The notes below the pieces were generated by a model. It ran no database searches and was not told where the DNA came from. It saw nothing but the letters and a program-made list of their open reading frames with translations. The position numbers were made by a program, and so were the translations under genes. From Sphingomonas taxi (GTDB taxonomy: Bacteria; Pseudomonadota; Alphaproteobacteria; Sphingomonadales; Sphingomonadaceae), in contig NZ_CP009571.1 in assembly GCF_000764535.1 (NCBI RefSeq), forward strand, positions 3,658,001 through 3,722,000: DNA of 64,000 bases, written 5' to 3'. Below are positions 36,864 through 47,878 of this stretch, one piece after another. Positions within the stretch are counted from its first letter, which is position 1. Every line of letters starts with the position of its first letter.

Positions 36864-37853
36864 TTACGCCGGCTGGCCGTTGCCGCCGGTCGAGCCGAAG
36901 ATCTGGCCGGTCGAATAGCTCAGCGCCGGATCGGCGGCGGCGACGTAGAGGCCGGCAATTTCAGCGGGCTGCCCCGCACGCGCCAGCGGCGAATCGCCGC
37001 CGAAGCTCTTGAGCTTGTCGGGCGTCGCGCCGCCGCTCACCTGCAACGGCGTCCAGAACGGCCCCGGCGCCACTGCGTTGACGCGGATGCCGCGGCTGGC
37101 GAGTTGCTTGGCCATGCTTTTGGTGAAGTTGAGCACCGCAGCGCGGGTCAGCGCATAATCGACGATGTCGGGCGAGGGGTTGCCCGCTTGCTCGGACGAG
37201 GTGTTGACGATCACCGCACCCGCGCCCATCCGCTCGACCGCCGCCTTGGTCAGCCAGAAGGGCGCATAGACGTTGGTCTTCATCGTATCGTCGAAATCCT
37301 GGCTGGAGATATCGGCGATGCCGGGGCGGGTCTGCTGCCGCGCGGCGTTGTTGACGAGGATGTCGAGCCCGCCGAGCTGCTCGGCCGCCTGCTGCACCAG
37401 CTTGCGGCAGAAGCGTTCGTCGCGCAGATCGCCGGGGATGGCGACCGCCTTGCGACCCTCCGCCCGGATCAGCGCGACGACCTCGCGCGCATCGGGCTCC
37501 TCCGCGGGCAGATAGTTGATCGCGACGTCGGCGCCTTCGCGGGCGTAGGCGATCGCCGCAGCGCGGCCGATGCCGCTGTCGCCGCCGGTGATCAGGGCCT
37601 TCTTGCCGGCGAGCTTGCCCGATCCCTTGTAGCTCGTCTCGCCATGATCGGGGCGCGGCGTCATCTTGCTGGCGAGGCCGGGCCAGGGCTGGCGCTGCAC
37701 CGGATAGGGCGGCTTGGGGTAAGCCGCGGCGGCGGGCGTCGTGGCGGCGGCGCTGCCGCCGGCCTGGGCGGCGGCGGCGGCAGTGGCGGTGGCGGCGGTG
37801 CCGGCAGCCAGCGCTGCCCCCGCCACGAAGGTGCGGCGTGTGGTATCGGTCAT
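36864..37853 (-). CDS. Tat-exported SDR with altered catalytic motif
   Basis: 329 residues. The start at 37853 gives a twin-arginine leader (MTDTTRRTFVAGAALAAGTA) and a long Ala-rich, Pro-containing spacer before the dehydrogenase domain. Cofactor motif ALITGGDSGIGRAAAIAYA, NNAA at LDILVNNAARQQTRPG, and the Ser strand VIVNTSSEQAGN. The YxxxK motif reads YALTR, so the catalytic Lys is Arg. Closest in layout to the YhdF/YdaD glucose-dehydrogenase-like group, often stress-linked. Whether it is a working oxidoreductase outside the cytoplasm is uncertain, since NAD(P) is scarce there. Confidence 0.88.
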   Translation of the reverse strand: MTDTTRRTFVAGAALAAGTAATATAAAAAQAGGSAAATTPAAAAYPKPPYPVQRQPWPGLASKMTPRPDHGETSYKGSGKLAGKKALITGGDSGIGRAAAIAYAREGADVAINYLPAEEPDAREVVALIRAEGRKAVAIPGDLRDERFCRKLVQQAAEQLGGLDILVNNAARQQTRPGIADISSQDFDDTMKTNVYAPFWLTKAAVERMGAGAVIVNTSSEQAGNPSPDIVDYALTRAAVLNFTKSMAKQLASRGIRVNAVAPGPFWTPLQVSGGATPDKLKSFGGDSPLARAGQPAEIAGLYVAAADPALSYSTGQIFGSTGGNGQPA

Positions 37854-37953
37854 GATCGTTACTCCCGGAAAGATCACGACCAGAAGCGTCGACCGAACGG
37901 TTCCGTTCCGAACCTTTCGGGCTGCCGACCCCCCGATCGGCAGCCCGGTACGG

Positions 37954-40824
37954 TTACAGACCGTAAGACAGGCGCAGATAGCCGAAGCGACCGGGGATAT
38001 CGTAGGTGGTCGGGTCGAAATTGTTGAGGCTGCAGCTGAAGCAGGCCGGCGGATCCTTGTCGAAGACGTTGTTGACGCCGAATGTGAAGGCGAATTTCGC
38101 ATCGAGCCAGCTCGGGCGGAATTGCAGCTGCGCGTCGCCGTACAGCCGGCTCTTCAGCTCGTTCTCCGCCGCGATCTCCTGGACGTTGTCGATATAGCGT
38201 GCGGTGATGCTCGCGGTGACCGGGCCGAGCGTCCAGTCGATCGTGCCCAGCCCCTTGAAGTGCGGATAGGCCTGATCGGGCGATCCACGCTCGGTGCCGA
38301 CATAGTCGGTGGTGGTGAAGCCGTCGGTCGCCGGCGTGCGCTCGGCATATTTGAGCAGGTAATTGCCCGAGACGTAGAGGCCGAAGCGGCCGGCGCCGGT
38401 CTCGCCCGAGCGGACGGTCAGCGTCGCGTCGATGCCCTTGGTGCGGACGCCGCCGGTGTTGAGCAGCAGGCCGTTGATCGCGGTGACGATGCCGCTCGGC
38501 GCGCGGCGGATCGCGGTGCAGCTGAGCGCGTCACCGGTCTCGGCGCAGCGGCTGAGCAGCACCTGCGCCGGGATCGACGCAATCGCGCCATCGACCTTGA
38601 TGTCGTAATAATTGACCTCGAGGCTGAGCGCCGAAAGCGTGCCGTTGCGCGCCCAGCGCGGGCTGTAGACGCCGCCGAACAGCAGGGTGCGCGCGGTTTC
38701 GGGGCGCAGGTCGGGGTTGCCGCCGGTCAGCACCGGCAACTGGCCCGACGGCTCGGCATAGCTGCCGCTGGCGGGAACGCCGTTGGCGACGCAATTGGCG
38801 CGCACCGTGGCGTTCGACGGGAACAGGCCGCCCGCCGCGCTGGTGCAGGGATCGTCGATCGTCGCGTCGAAGCGTGACTGCGCGCCATAGAGTTCGCCGA
38901 TCGACGGCGCGCGCAGCGATTCGGCATATTGGCCGCGCAGCAGCAAGTCGTTGAACGGCTTCCACAACGCGCCGCCGCTGAACGTCGTGTTGCTGCCGAA
39001 GGTCGAATAATTCGAATGGCGGACCGCGCCGTTCAGCTCGAACGAGGCGATGGCGGGCAGGTCGCGCAGCAGCGGCAGGCGGATCTCGCCATAGACCTCG
39101 TCGACGTTGAAGCGGCCGCTCGCCGCCTGCGCGGGGATGTCGGCGCCCAGGCCCGCCTGGATGATCGGATCGGGGGTGAAGCTGCCGAACTGGTAGCGAT
39201 GTTCGTAGCCCACCGCGATGCCGACCGGGCCGCCGGGCAGGTCGAACAATTCGCCCGACAGATTGGCGGTATAGTCGTTGAGCGTCTGGCGGCTGCGATC
39301 GCGCTCGTCGAAGCCGATATAGCCGAGCATCGCCGGGGTGATCGAGCCCACGCCGCCGAAGAAGTTGAACGGCACGCATTCGTCGGTGCACTGGCTGACC
39401 GGGCCGATCGCGCGGGCGAGGCGGGCGGCGTTGATATTGCCGGTGAACAGCTGCTTGGCGTCGTTATAGCCGAGCACGGCATTGACGTCCCAATACCAGT
39501 TGCGGTCGAACATCCGGAACTTGCCGTCGAGCGTGCCGGTCAGCGACATGGTGTCGACCTGCTGGCTGTAGGTGCGCTGCCCCGCCTCGACGAGGCGGCG
39601 GAAGATCGCGGTATAATTCTGGCCGGGGGTCAGCGTGACGCCGAACGGATTGTACGGATTGGTGGCATCCACGGACAATCCGTCGAGCATGTTGCCGTTG
39701 CCGACGTCGGGGCCGATGCCGAGCGGCAGATAGGCCGCCTGATTTTGCGAATTGCGCCGGTTGTAGACCGCCTTCACGCTGAGGTTGATCGCGTCGGAGA
39801 AGCGCGCGCGGGCGTTGACGAAGCCGCCGAAGCGCTCGACCGGGGTCAGGAAGTAATTGAACGGCGCGAAATTGTAGCGGTCGGCGGCGGTGAACGCCTT
39901 GAAGTCGCCGGTCGCCAGCGTCGGGTCGTAGACCGGGCGGCCGCTGGCGACGGGGCCGCGCAACGTGATGTTCTGGCCGTTGACCAGGAAGCGGCCGAGC
40001 GGGGTGAAGCTGGAACAGCCGCCGATCGGGTCCGCACAGCTCGTCTGGCCGGGGTTGGGGAATTGCGAGATGCTGCGGTTCGCGGCGCTGACCGATTCCT
40101 GCTTGGTGTAATAGCCGCCCGCGACGACATGGACGTCGTCGCCGCCGACGCCGTAGCTGAGCTGGTAATCCTGCGTCTTGCCGTCATTGTCGCCGAGGAA
40201 CTGGCCGTATTGCGCCGAGCCCTTGAAGCCCTTCTGGCTCTGTTTGGTGATGATGTTGACGACGCCGGCGATCGCGTCCGAACCATATTGCGGCGAGGCA
40301 CCCGATTGCAGCACTTCGACGCGTTCGATCATCGACGAGGGGATCGAGTTGAGATCGACGGTGGCGGGGATGCCGCTCGCCGAGGCGCCGTTGACGAAGC
40401 GCAGCCCGTCGACCAGCACCAGGGTGCGCTTGGCACCGAGATAGCGCAGGTCGAGCACTGCCGAGCCGGCACCGACGCCGCCGCCGTCGGGCGGGTTGCC
40501 GAAATTGCCCGAGCTGTTGAACTTGGAGTTGAGCCCGCCCGACGAGGCCGGCAGCCGCTGCAGCACGTCGGCGATCGAGGACAGGCCGGTGCGCGCGATC
40601 GCGCTATCGTCGATGGTGACGACGGGGGAGGGCTGATCGAGCGGGTCGCGGCGGATGCGCGATCCGGTCACGACGATGTCCTCGGCGGGGGCCTCGGTCG
40701 CGGCGGGGGCGGTCGGCGTCTGCGGATCGGTCGCCAGCTGCGCGGCGGCGACCTGCGCCGACAGTGCCAGCCCGGCCATCATCGCCAGGCTCGACGATCG
40801 CATCATCCACGTCGTTGCACGCAT
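37954..40824 (-). CDS. TonB-dependent receptor (large sphingomonad type)
   Basis: 956 residues: signal peptide ([17 protein letters not shown]), an Ala/Pro linker with the TonB-box-like [12 protein letters not shown], plug ([33 protein letters not shown]) and a barrel ending [12 protein letters not shown]. Several Cys pairs occur in long loops ([21 protein letters not shown]). Imports an unknown ligand, commonly a glycan fragment or siderophore in this subfamily. No carbohydrate gene is adjacent and I see no riboswitch in the 203-base leader 40825-41047. Confidence 0.93.
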   Translation of the reverse strand: MRATTWMMRSSSLAMMAGLALSAQVAAAQLATDPQTPTAPAATEAPAEDIVVTGSRIRRDPLDQPSPVVTIDDSAIARTGLSSIADVLQRLPASSGGLNSKFNSSGNFGNPPDGGGVGAGSAVLDLRYLGAKRTLVLVDGLRFVNGASASGIPATVDLNSIPSSMIERVEVLQSGASPQYGSDAIAGVVNIITKQSQKGFKGSAQYGQFLGDNDGKTQDYQLSYGVGGDDVHVVAGGYYTKQESVSAANRSISQFPNPGQTSCADPIGGCSSFTPLGRFLVNGQNITLRGPVASGRPVYDPTLATGDFKAFTAADRYNFAPFNYFLTPVERFGGFVNARARFSDAINLSVKAVYNRRNSQNQAAYLPLGIGPDVGNGNMLDGLSVDATNPYNPFGVTLTPGQNYTAIFRRLVEAGQRTYSQQVDTMSLTGTLDGKFRMFDRNWYWDVNAVLGYNDAKQLFTGNINAARLARAIGPVSQCTDECVPFNFFGGVGSITPAMLGYIGFDERDRSRQTLNDYTANLSGELFDLPGGPVGIAVGYEHRYQFGSFTPDPIIQAGLGADIPAQAASGRFNVDEVYGEIRLPLLRDLPAIASFELNGAVRHSNYSTFGSNTTFSGGALWKPFNDLLLRGQYAESLRAPSIGELYGAQSRFDATIDDPCTSAAGGLFPSNATVRANCVANGVPASGSYAEPSGQLPVLTGGNPDLRPETARTLLFGGVYSPRWARNGTLSALSLEVNYYDIKVDGAIASIPAQVLLSRCAETGDALSCTAIRRAPSGIVTAINGLLLNTGGVRTKGIDATLTVRSGETGAGRFGLYVSGNYLLKYAERTPATDGFTTTDYVGTERGSPDQAYPHFKGLGTIDWTLGPVTASITARYIDNVQEIAAENELKSRLYGDAQLQFRPSWLDAKFAFTFGVNNVFDKDPPACFSCSLNNFDPTTYDIPGRFGYLRLSYGL

Positions 40825-41047
40825 TGCTCATTCCCCTTGTCTTGCGCCCTTTGCGGCGTCGCAGGGGGAATATGCAGGATTGTTGCCGCGCGGCCATATC
40901 GCAGCGCCGGGCAAGAACCATAATGGCAATATTTCGGTAACGATGTTGCTGCGCGGTAACAGGCCGGAGCGCATAATGCATAGATTTACAGCAGTTTGCC
41001 CGGTCCCTGCCTTGTGATGCGGCACGATGCCGCCGATAGGCGCGGCC

Positions 41048-42271
41048 ATGACCGATCATCCCGCGCCACCCGGCATGCACCCGCGCGAGTTCGTCGCGTT
41101 CATCGCCGCCGTGATGGCGGTCAACGCATTGGGCGTCGACCTGATGCTGCCGGCGCTCGCCGAAATCGGCCGCGACCTGCTGGTGAGCGCGGCCAACCAC
41201 CGGCAGTGGGTGGTGACCGTCTACATGGTCGGCTTCGGCGCCGGCCAGCTCGTCTACGGGCCGCTCGCCGACCGGCTGGGGCGGCGGCCGGTGCTGATCG
41301 CGACGCTGCTCGGCTTCATCGCGGCGAGCGTCTTCGCGGCGAGTTCGGTGACCTTCGCCGCGCTGCTCGGCGCGCGGCTGTTGCAGGGGCTGATGTCGGC
41401 CTCGACGCGCGTGCTCGCGGTGGCGATCGTCCGCGACGGCGCCTCGGGGCGGCAGATGGCGCGCACCATGTCGATCGCGCAGATGATCTTCTTCATCGTG
41501 CCGATCCTCGCGCCGACGCTCGGCCAGGGGCTGCTCGCCTTCGGCCCGTGGCGGTTCATCTTCTACGCGCTGGGCGGCTTCGCGGCGTTGGTGCTCGCCT
41601 GGTCGCTGGTCCGCCTGCCCGAGACGCTGCCGGTAGCGCGGCGGCTGCCGCTGTCGCTCGCCAATCTGCGGCAAAGCTACCGCCTGACGCTGACCAACCG
41701 CTATTCGATCGGCTATGCGATCGCCGCGGCGCTGACCTTCGGCGGCATCATCGCCTTCGTTTCCTCGGCGCAGCAGATCTTCGTCGACGAATTCGGCGCA
41801 GGCCGGCGGTTCACCTTGTTGTTCGCGATCTGCGCCTTTTCGATGGGCGTCGCCTCCTTCGCCAACAGCCGGCTGGTCGAGCGGCTGGGAACGCGGCTGA
41901 TCTCGCAGGCGGCGGTGCTGGCGCTGATCGCGCTGTCGGTCGTCCACCTGATCGTCATCCAGGCGGGGCAGGAGACGCTGACCAGCTATATGATCCTGCA
42001 GGCGCTCAGCATGACCTGCATCGGCCTGTGCGGATCGAACTTCGGCGCGATGGCGATGGAGCCGGTCGGCCATATCGCCGGCACCGCCTCGTCGGTGCAG
42101 GGCTTCATCACCAGCATCGGTGCGGTGCTGGTCGGCTCGGCGATCGGCCAGTCCTATGCCGGCACGACGCTGCCGCTGGCGATCGGCTATCTGCTGATCG
42201 GCGTTGCGGTGCTCGCGCTGATCTGGGTGGTGGAGAAGGGCGAGCTGTTTCGGCCGCGGATGGCGGGTTAG
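41048..42271 (+). CDS. Bcr/CflA-type MFS drug exporter
   Basis: About 407 residues, twelve membrane segments. Motif A between helices 2 and 3 reads GPLADRLGRRPVL and antiporter-type motif C lies in the fifth helix region (FFIVPILAPTLGQGLL). Exports drugs or sulfonamide-like compounds with proton exchange in the Bcr/CflA group. Start taken at the ATG at 41048; one at 41027 adds seven residues. Divergent from the TonB receptor. Confidence 0.9.
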   Translation: MTDHPAPPGMHPREFVAFIAAVMAVNALGVDLMLPALAEIGRDLLVSAANHRQWVVTVYMVGFGAGQLVYGPLADRLGRRPVLIATLLGFIAASVFAASSVTFAALLGARLLQGLMSASTRVLAVAIVRDGASGRQMARTMSIAQMIFFIVPILAPTLGQGLLAFGPWRFIFYALGGFAALVLAWSLVRLPETLPVARRLPLSLANLRQSYRLTLTNRYSIGYAIAAALTFGGIIAFVSSAQQIFVDEFGAGRRFTLLFAICAFSMGVASFANSRLVERLGTRLISQAAVLALIALSVVHLIVIQAGQETLTSYMILQALSMTCIGLCGSNFGAMAMEPVGHIAGTASSVQGFITSIGAVLVGSAIGQSYAGTTLPLAIGYLLIGVAVLALIWVVEKGELFRPRMAG

Positions 42272-42336
42272 CGGTATCTGCGATCGTACGTTCGGGTGAT
42301 CCCGGCGTCGGCCAGACCTTGCGATCCTCGATACGC

Positions 42337-42429
42337 TGTACCCCGGCGGAGGCCGGGGCCCAGTTGGGGAAGGTTTGTAATAGCTTACAGGGGCCTTCCC
42401 AACTGGGCCCCGGCCTTCGCCGGGGTACA
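42337..42429. repeat. long palindromic repeat, TGTACCCCGGC family
   Basis: Arms 42337-42373 (TGTACCCCGGCGGAGGCCGG...) and 42394-42429 are reverse complements with one mismatch and one indel, around a 20-base centre. It lies between the convergent exporter and molybdenum-hydroxylase genes, where a long hairpin could end transcription in both directions. It is the main content of the 193-base gap. Confidence 0.85.
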
Positions 42430-42464
42430 TCAGGGAGTCTCGCGTCGGGCCGGATGCCCGAATC

Positions 42465-44795
42465 CTACAGCAATTTGTCGAGGGTGATCGGCAGGTCGCG
42501 GATGCGCTTGCCGGTGGCGTTGAACACCGCATTCGCCACCGCCGCGCCGACGCCGGTGATGCCGATCTCGCCGACGCCGCGCGCACCCATCGGCGTGTGG
42601 GGATCGGGGATGTCGGTCCACATCACCTCGATCTCGGGCACGTCCATATGCACCGGCACGTGATATTCGGCGAGGCTGGGGTTCATGATCCGGCCGTTGC
42701 GCTCGTCATATTGCGTCTCCTCCATCAGCGCGAGGCCGAGCCCCATGATGATGCCGCCGCGGAACTGACTCGCCGCGGTCTTGGGATTGAGGATGCGGCC
42801 GCAGTCGAACGAGCCGAGGAAGCGGCTGACCCGCACCTCGCCGGTCACGATATTGACCCGCACCTCGCAGAACATCGCGCCGTGCGAGTGCATCGACCAA
42901 TGCATCGTCTCGAGCGGCATCGGCGGCGTCGCCTCGACCACGACCGTGTCGCGCTGCGCGCGCGCGAGGATCGAGGCATAGCTTTCGTGCCGCGTCGGCT
43001 CGTCGAGCTTGGCGAGGCCGCCGTCGATCCCGCCGACCTCGTCGGCATCGAGCCCGGCGAGCGGCGAATCGTTGCCAGCGAGCTTGAGCAACTCGCCGAC
43101 CAGAGCGCGATGCGCGGCGATCACCGAGGCGCCGATCGCCGCGGTCTGCTGCGACCCGCCGGCCATGACGACGCCGGGCAGGCTGCTGTCGCCGTAGCGG
43201 AAGGTCACCTGCTCCATCTCCAGCCCGAGCCGGTCGGCGGCGACCTGCGTCTGCGCGGTGGCGGTGCCCATCCCCATGTCGTGCGCGGCGATGTCGACCG
43301 TGGCATGGCCGTGGCGGGTCAGCGTGATCCGCGCCGCGCCGCCGGGCATCCGGTAATAGGGATAGGTGGCGGTGGCGACGCCCATGCCGACCAGCCATTC
43401 GCCCTCGCGCCGCGCCCCGGGCTTGCCGCGCTGCGCCCAGCCGAAGCGGGCGGCGCCGTCGCGATAGGCCTTCTCGACCTCGCGCGACGAGAAGGGCGCG
43501 CCGGTGGTCGGGTCCTTCTCGGGCTCGTTGCGCATCCGCAGCTCGATCGGATCGATGTCCATCGCCACGGCGAGTTCGTCGATCGCGCTCTCCAGCGCGA
43601 AGGTGCCGACCGCCTCGCCGGGCGCGCGCATGAAGGTGTTGGCGACCATGTCGAGATAGGCGACCTCGACGTCGAGCTTCATCGTCTTGCTCGCATAGGC
43701 GCTGCGCGTCGGCAGGATGAACGGTTCGGGCAGGACATTGTGGTGGCTCATCGCCACCGTGCCGGTGTGGACCAGCGCGTCGAAGCCGCCATCCGCCTGC
43801 GCGCCGATCGCGACGCGCTGCTCGGTGATCGTGCGGCCGCCGACGATGCGATAGACGCCCTCGCGCGACAGCATCAGCCGCACCGGCCGGCCGGACAGCT
43901 TTGCGGCGGCGGCGGCGAGCACCTGATGCTGCCACAGCCCCTTGCCGCCGAAGCCGCCGCCGACGAACGGCGAGGTGACGTGGACCTGATCCTCGTCGAG
44001 CCCGAAGACGTGACCGAGCGACCACGCCATGTGCGCGACCATCTGCGACGCGTCGTGGACGCGCAGCGTCTCGCCCTCCCAGACGACGGTGACCGCATGC
44101 AGCTCGATCGCATTGTGGCTGTGGCGCGGCGTCGTATAGGTCGCATCGACGCGATGCGGTGCGGCGGCGAGCGCCGCGTCGGCGTCGCCGCTCTCGTATT
44201 TGAGCGGCTGGCCCATGAACTGGCCGGGCTCGGTGCCGTTGGCCTTGGCCTCGTCGAGCGCGGTGACCGAGGCTTCGGCGACGTAATCGACGTGGATCAG
44301 CGAGGCGGCATGATCGGCCTCGTCCTGCGTCTCGGCGAGCACCAGCGCGACCGGCTCGCCGTTCCAATAGACGCGGTCGTCCTGCATGATCGGCAGGTCG
44401 TTGCCGCCGCACGCCTTCTCCGAGGTCATGAACAGCGGCATCGGCGCCATCCGCGGCGCGTTGCGATAGGTCATCACCAGCGCGACGCCGGGCGCGGCCT
44501 CCGCCGCCGCGGTGTCGAGCGTGGCGATGCGGCCCTTGGCGACGGTGCTGAACACCAGCGCGGCATAGGCCATGCGATCGAGGGGGAATTCGGCGGCATA
44601 AGGCGCGATGCCGCGCACCTTGATGGCGCCGTCGAGCCGCGAGATCGGCTTGCCGACGAAGCCGTGCTGCTGGCGGATCAGCGGATCGGGGCGGCCGCCG
44701 GGCATCCAGCTGTCCGGCGCCATCTGCACCGCGGTCTGCATCGCGGCCTGCGCGGCGCCCTTTACCGCCTGTTTGGCGTCTTCGACGATGCTCAT
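42465..44795 (-). CDS. paoC: molybdopterin-binding subunit of a PaoC/XdhA-type aldehyde oxidoreductase
   Basis: 776 residues, the large catalytic subunit of a xanthine-dehydrogenase-family molybdenum hydroxylase. Signatures include [20 protein letters not shown] (Mo-pterin site), [39 protein letters not shown] and the C-terminal [20 protein letters not shown] with the catalytic Glu (GEIG). It oxidises aldehydes or N-heterocycles to acids or hydroxylated products. Last of a three-gene operon with 4-base overlaps; ATG at 44795. No leader peptide on this subunit. Confidence 0.93.
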   Translation of the reverse strand: MSIVEDAKQAVKGAAQAAMQTAVQMAPDSWMPGGRPDPLIRQQHGFVGKPISRLDGAIKVRGIAPYAAEFPLDRMAYAALVFSTVAKGRIATLDTAAAEAAPGVALVMTYRNAPRMAPMPLFMTSEKACGGNDLPIMQDDRVYWNGEPVALVLAETQDEADHAASLIHVDYVAEASVTALDEAKANGTEPGQFMGQPLKYESGDADAALAAAPHRVDATYTTPRHSHNAIELHAVTVVWEGETLRVHDASQMVAHMAWSLGHVFGLDEDQVHVTSPFVGGGFGGKGLWQHQVLAAAAAKLSGRPVRLMLSREGVYRIVGGRTITEQRVAIGAQADGGFDALVHTGTVAMSHHNVLPEPFILPTRSAYASKTMKLDVEVAYLDMVANTFMRAPGEAVGTFALESAIDELAVAMDIDPIELRMRNEPEKDPTTGAPFSSREVEKAYRDGAARFGWAQRGKPGARREGEWLVGMGVATATYPYYRMPGGAARITLTRHGHATVDIAAHDMGMGTATAQTQVAADRLGLEMEQVTFRYGDSSLPGVVMAGGSQQTAAIGASVIAAHRALVGELLKLAGNDSPLAGLDADEVGGIDGGLAKLDEPTRHESYASILARAQRDTVVVEATPPMPLETMHWSMHSHGAMFCEVRVNIVTGEVRVSRFLGSFDCGRILNPKTAASQFRGGIIMGLGLALMEETQYDERNGRIMNPSLAEYHVPVHMDVPEIEVMWTDIPDPHTPMGARGVGEIGITGVGAAVANAVFNATGKRIRDLPITLDKLL

Positions 44796-45778
44796 GAATC
44801 CACTCCCGCGAGGTCGGCGAGCACGGCGACGATCGTCCGCCGCGCCAGTTCGATCTTGAAGCCATTGTCGCGCAGCGGCTGCGCCGCCGCGAGTTCCGCC
44901 GCCGCCGCCGCCTCGAAGGCGGCTCGCGTCGCCGGGCCGCCCCGCAGCGCGGCCTCCGCCTGCGTCGCACGCCACGGCTTGTGCGCGACGCCGCCGAGCG
45001 CGAGGCGGACGTCGGCGACCCGCCCGTCCCGCACCTCGATCGCCGCGGCGACCGAGATCAGCGCGAAGGCATAGCTCGCGCGGTCGCGCACCTTGCGATA
45101 GGTCGAGTGCGCGGCGAGCGGCAGCGCGGGCAGCTCGATCGCGGTGATCAGCTCGCCGGGTTCGAGCAAAGTCTCGATCTCGGGATGATCGCCGGGCAGG
45201 CGGTGCAGCTCGGTCAGCGGCAGCGTGCGGGTGCCGCCCGGCGCGGCGAGATGGACGGTCGCGTCGAGCGCGGCGAGCGCCACCGCCATGTCGGACGGAT
45301 GCGTCGCGACGCAGGCGGACGACGCGCCGAGGATCGCGTGGATGCGGTTGAAGCCGTGGATCGCGTCGCAGCCCTGGCCGGGCTGGCGCTTGTTGCAGCG
45401 CGACCCCTCGACGTCGTAGAAATAGGTGCAGCGGGTGCGCTGGAGCAGATTGCCGCCGATCGTCGCCATGTTGCGGATCTGCGCGCTGGCGCCGGCGAGG
45501 ATCGCCCGGCTGAGCATCGGGTAGCGGCTGCGCACGATCGGATGCGCGGCGAGCGTGCCGTTGCGCACGCCCGCGCCGATGCGCAGCCCGCCCCGCTCGG
45601 TCTCCTCGATCGTGGTCGACAGCGCGGTGACGTCGACCAGCGCGGCGGGACGCTCGATCGTCTCGCGCATCAGGTCGACCAGATTGGTGCCGCCGCCGAG
45701 ATAGCGGGCGTCGGGCGCCGCGGCGAGGCGGAGCGCCTCGTCGGTGGCGGTCGCGCGGGCGAAGGTGAAGGGGGTCAT
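44792..45778 (-). CDS. paoB: FAD-binding subunit with extra [4Fe-4S] site (PaoB-like)
   Basis: 328 residues. The FAD site is [14 protein letters not shown] and [18 protein letters not shown] Cys-rich insertion, [21 protein letters not shown], matches the [4Fe-4S] loop that separates PaoB/YagS-type subunits from ordinary xanthine dehydrogenase FAD subunits. It passes electrons from the 2Fe-2S subunit to FAD. Overlaps both neighbours by 4 bases, so the three subunits are translationally coupled. Confidence 0.92.
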   Translation of the reverse strand: MTPFTFARATATDEALRLAAAPDARYLGGGTNLVDLMRETIERPAALVDVTALSTTIEETERGGLRIGAGVRNGTLAAHPIVRSRYPMLSRAILAGASAQIRNMATIGGNLLQRTRCTYFYDVEGSRCNKRQPGQGCDAIHGFNRIHAILGASSACVATHPSDMAVALAALDATVHLAAPGGTRTLPLTELHRLPGDHPEIETLLEPGELITAIELPALPLAAHSTYRKVRDRASYAFALISVAAAIEVRDGRVADVRLALGGVAHKPWRATQAEAALRGGPATRAAFEAAAAAELAAAQPLRDNGFKIELARRTIVAVLADLAGVDS

Positions 45779-46296
45779 GCCGCCACCGCCCGGTCGTCCG
45801 CCGCGGGGGCGTAGACGTCGAGGATCGCATCGACGATGCCGTTATGCGCGCCGCAGCGGCACAGATTGCCGCTCATCCGCTCGCGCAATTCGTCGCGGTC
45901 GAGCGTGATCGCGGCGCCGAGATCGGCGGTGACGTGGCTCGGCATGCCGCGTTCCAGCTCGGCGGCCATGCCGATCGCCGAACAGATCTGTCCGGGCGTG
46001 CAGTAACCGCATTGGAAGCCGTCATGCGCGATGAAGGCGGCTTGCAGCGGATGCAGCGTCTCGCCATCGGCAAGCCCCTCGATCGTCGTCACCGACCGGC
46101 CGTCATATTGCACCGCGAGCGCGAGGCACGAGACGATCCGCTCGCCGTCGACCAGCACGGTACAGGCGCCGCACGCGCCCTGGTTGCAGCCGAGCTTGGT
46201 GCCGGAGAGGTGGAGGCGCTCGCGCAGCAGGTCTAGCAGAGAGACGCGGGGGTCGTCGGGCAGCGGCACCGAAGATCCGTTGACGGTGATGGGCAT
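45775..46296 (-). CDS. paoA: [2Fe-2S] subunit of the aldehyde oxidoreductase (PaoA-like)
   Basis: 173 residues from the ATG at 46296. Plant-type ferredoxin cluster [15 protein letters not shown] and the second cluster CGYCTPGQ...GNLCRCG are both present. Unlike E. coli PaoA, which carries a Tat signal and exports the folded complex, this start gives no leader; an upstream ATG at 46350 adds 18 residues (MPARRASAKLAKILGEIA) that are not a convincing Tat signal. The complex is therefore probably cytoplasmic. Confidence 0.9.
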   Translation of the reverse strand: MPITVNGSSVPLPDDPRVSLLDLLRERLHLSGTKLGCNQGACGACTVLVDGERIVSCLALAVQYDGRSVTTIEGLADGETLHPLQAAFIAHDGFQCGYCTPGQICSAIGMAAELERGMPSHVTADLGAAITLDRDELRERMSGNLCRCGAHNGIVDAILDVYAPAADDRAVAA

Positions 46297-46421
46297 CGCG
46301 ATTTCTCCCAATATTTTGGCCAACTTAGCCGAGGCGCGGCGGGCCGGCAACGCAGCCGTCGGCTTTTTGGGAAAGCGATGCGATCTGACGCGTTCGGGTC
46401 ATCGAGCATAAGGAATTCCCG

Positions 46422-47429
46422 ATGAAAGCGATGACATTGCCCGCCCCCGGCGGCCTCGACCGGCTGGCCTTCGCGGAGCGCGCCGATCCCGGCGCGCCCG
46501 GCCTGCAGCAGATCCGCGTCGCGCTGCACGGCAGCTCGCTCAACTATCACGATCTCGGCATCGCCACCGGCCGGATGCCGAGCGCCGACGGCCGCATCCC
46601 GCTCGCCGACGGCGCCGGGATCGTCGAGGCGGTCGGCGAGGGCGTGAGCGAGTTCGCGGTCGGCGACATGGTCGTCTCCTGCTTCTTTCCCGACTGGCAG
46701 GACGGCACCCCGACCGTCGGCGACTTCAGCCGCACGCCGGGCGACGGTATCGACGGCTTCGCGCAGGAGCATGTCGTCCTGCCCGCCACCGCCTTCACCC
46801 ATGCACCCAAGGGCTATGACGCGGTCGAGGCGGCGACGATCACCACCGCGGGGCTGACCGCGTGGCGCGCGCTCGTCGTCGATGCGCAGATCAAGGCGGG
46901 CGACACCCTGCTGCTGCTCGGCACCGGCGGCGTATCGATCTGGGCGTTGCAGATCGCCAAGGCGATGGGTGCGCGCGTCGCGATCAGCTCGTCGTCCGAC
47001 GAGAAGCTCGCGCGCGCCGAGGCGCTCGGGGCCGACTTCACGCTCAACTATCGCAGCGACGAGAAGTGGGGCCGGACGGTGCGCGACTGGACCGGCGGGC
47101 GCGGCGTCGATCACGTCGTCGAGGTCGGCGGCCCGGGCACGCTCGCCCAGTCGATCGAGGCGGTCCGCGTCGGCGGGCATATCTCGTTGATCGGCGTGCT
47201 TACCGGCGTATCGGGCGAGGTGCCGACCGCGGCGCTGATGGGCAAGCAGGCGCGGCTCCAGGGCCTGATCGTCGGCAGCCGCCGCGAGCAGCAGGAGTTC
47301 GTCCGCGCATTGGAGGCGACCGGCATCCGCCCGGTGATCGACCGCCGCTTCCCGCTCGACCGGCTCGCCGAGGCGTTCCAGTATGAGATGGACGGCAGCC
47401 ATTTCGGCAAGATCGGCATCGAATGGTGA
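46422..47429 (+). CDS. MDR-family alcohol dehydrogenase/quinone-reductase-like enzyme
   Basis: 335-residue medium-chain reductase: catalytic fold start SLNYHDLGIATGRMP, ADGAGIVEAVGEGV, nucleotide loop LLLLGTGGVSIWALQIAK and GVDHVVEVGGPGTLAQSI. The structural and catalytic zinc Cys ligands are absent, so it is probably a zinc-free NADPH-dependent reductase. AAGGA ribosome site before the ATG. Divergent from the molybdenum-hydroxylase operon, so they may share a control region and aldehyde-related substrates. Confidence 0.88.
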   Translation: MKAMTLPAPGGLDRLAFAERADPGAPGLQQIRVALHGSSLNYHDLGIATGRMPSADGRIPLADGAGIVEAVGEGVSEFAVGDMVVSCFFPDWQDGTPTVGDFSRTPGDGIDGFAQEHVVLPATAFTHAPKGYDAVEAATITTAGLTAWRALVVDAQIKAGDTLLLLGTGGVSIWALQIAKAMGARVAISSSSDEKLARAEALGADFTLNYRSDEKWGRTVRDWTGGRGVDHVVEVGGPGTLAQSIEAVRVGGHISLIGVLTGVSGEVPTAALMGKQARLQGLIVGSRREQQEFVRALEATGIRPVIDRRFPLDRLAEAFQYEMDGSHFGKIGIEW

Positions 47430-47455
47430 GTTCAGGGGCGCCCGCACCTAATTCC

Positions 47456-47795
47456 CGTTAGCCCTGAGCTTGTCGAAGGGCGGCGCTGCAAGCGAATCCG
47501 GCTCTTGTGGAACCCGTGCTTCGACAAGCTCAGCACGAACGGGTGGTGGAGGGTTGGTTGAAGGGTGATGGAGCGGTGGCTCAGCGGATGCCGAACCCCT
47601 CATTTCCGTTAGCCCTGAGCCTGTCGAAGGGCGGGTGCCGCAAACGCACCCGCCTCTTGTCGAGCCCCATGTTTCGACAAGCTCAGCATGAACGGGGATA
47701 GAGGGTTTGTGGAGAAGTGGTGGAGAGGCGGCGGAGCGGTGGTGGAACGCATACCCGACCCCTCTCCGTTAGCCCTGAGCCTGTCGAAGGGCTGT
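47456..47795. repeat. cluster of GCCCTGAGCTTGTCGAAGG repeats
   Basis: Two and a half copies of a paired repeat fill most of the 449-base gap 47430-47878. Each full copy has one arm GCCCTGAGC(T/C)TGTCGAAGG and a second, opposed arm TTCGACAAGCTCAGCA(C/T)GAACGG: copy 1 at 47456-47541, copy 2 at 47607-47697, then a lone left arm at 47767-47792. This palindrome is common in sphingomonad intergenic DNA. No gene is seen here. Confidence 0.9.
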
Positions 47796-47878
47796 GCCGC
47801 ACACGATAGGTCGGATGTAAAAACCCGTGCATCGACAAGCCGCAACCCCCCATCGGAAACGCCCACAGCACGGCGCGT

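Noticed and set aside
40825..41047. Cobalamin riboswitch before the TonB receptor
   Set aside because: No B12-box-like sequence on the minus strand; only short direct repeats of GGTAAC.
40828..41049. 73-residue minus-strand frame upstream of the TonB receptor
   Set aside because: No ribosome site or recognisable pattern, and it occupies the divergent promoter region.
42597..45074. 825-residue plus-strand frame opposite the molybdenum hydroxylase genes
   Set aside because: Spans two well-supported subunit genes in antisense; His/Arg/Asp-rich with no domain.
47456..47795. Possible CRISPR array
   Set aside because: Repeats alternate in orientation, spacing is irregular and no cas gene is present; they are paired palindromic intergenic repeats.
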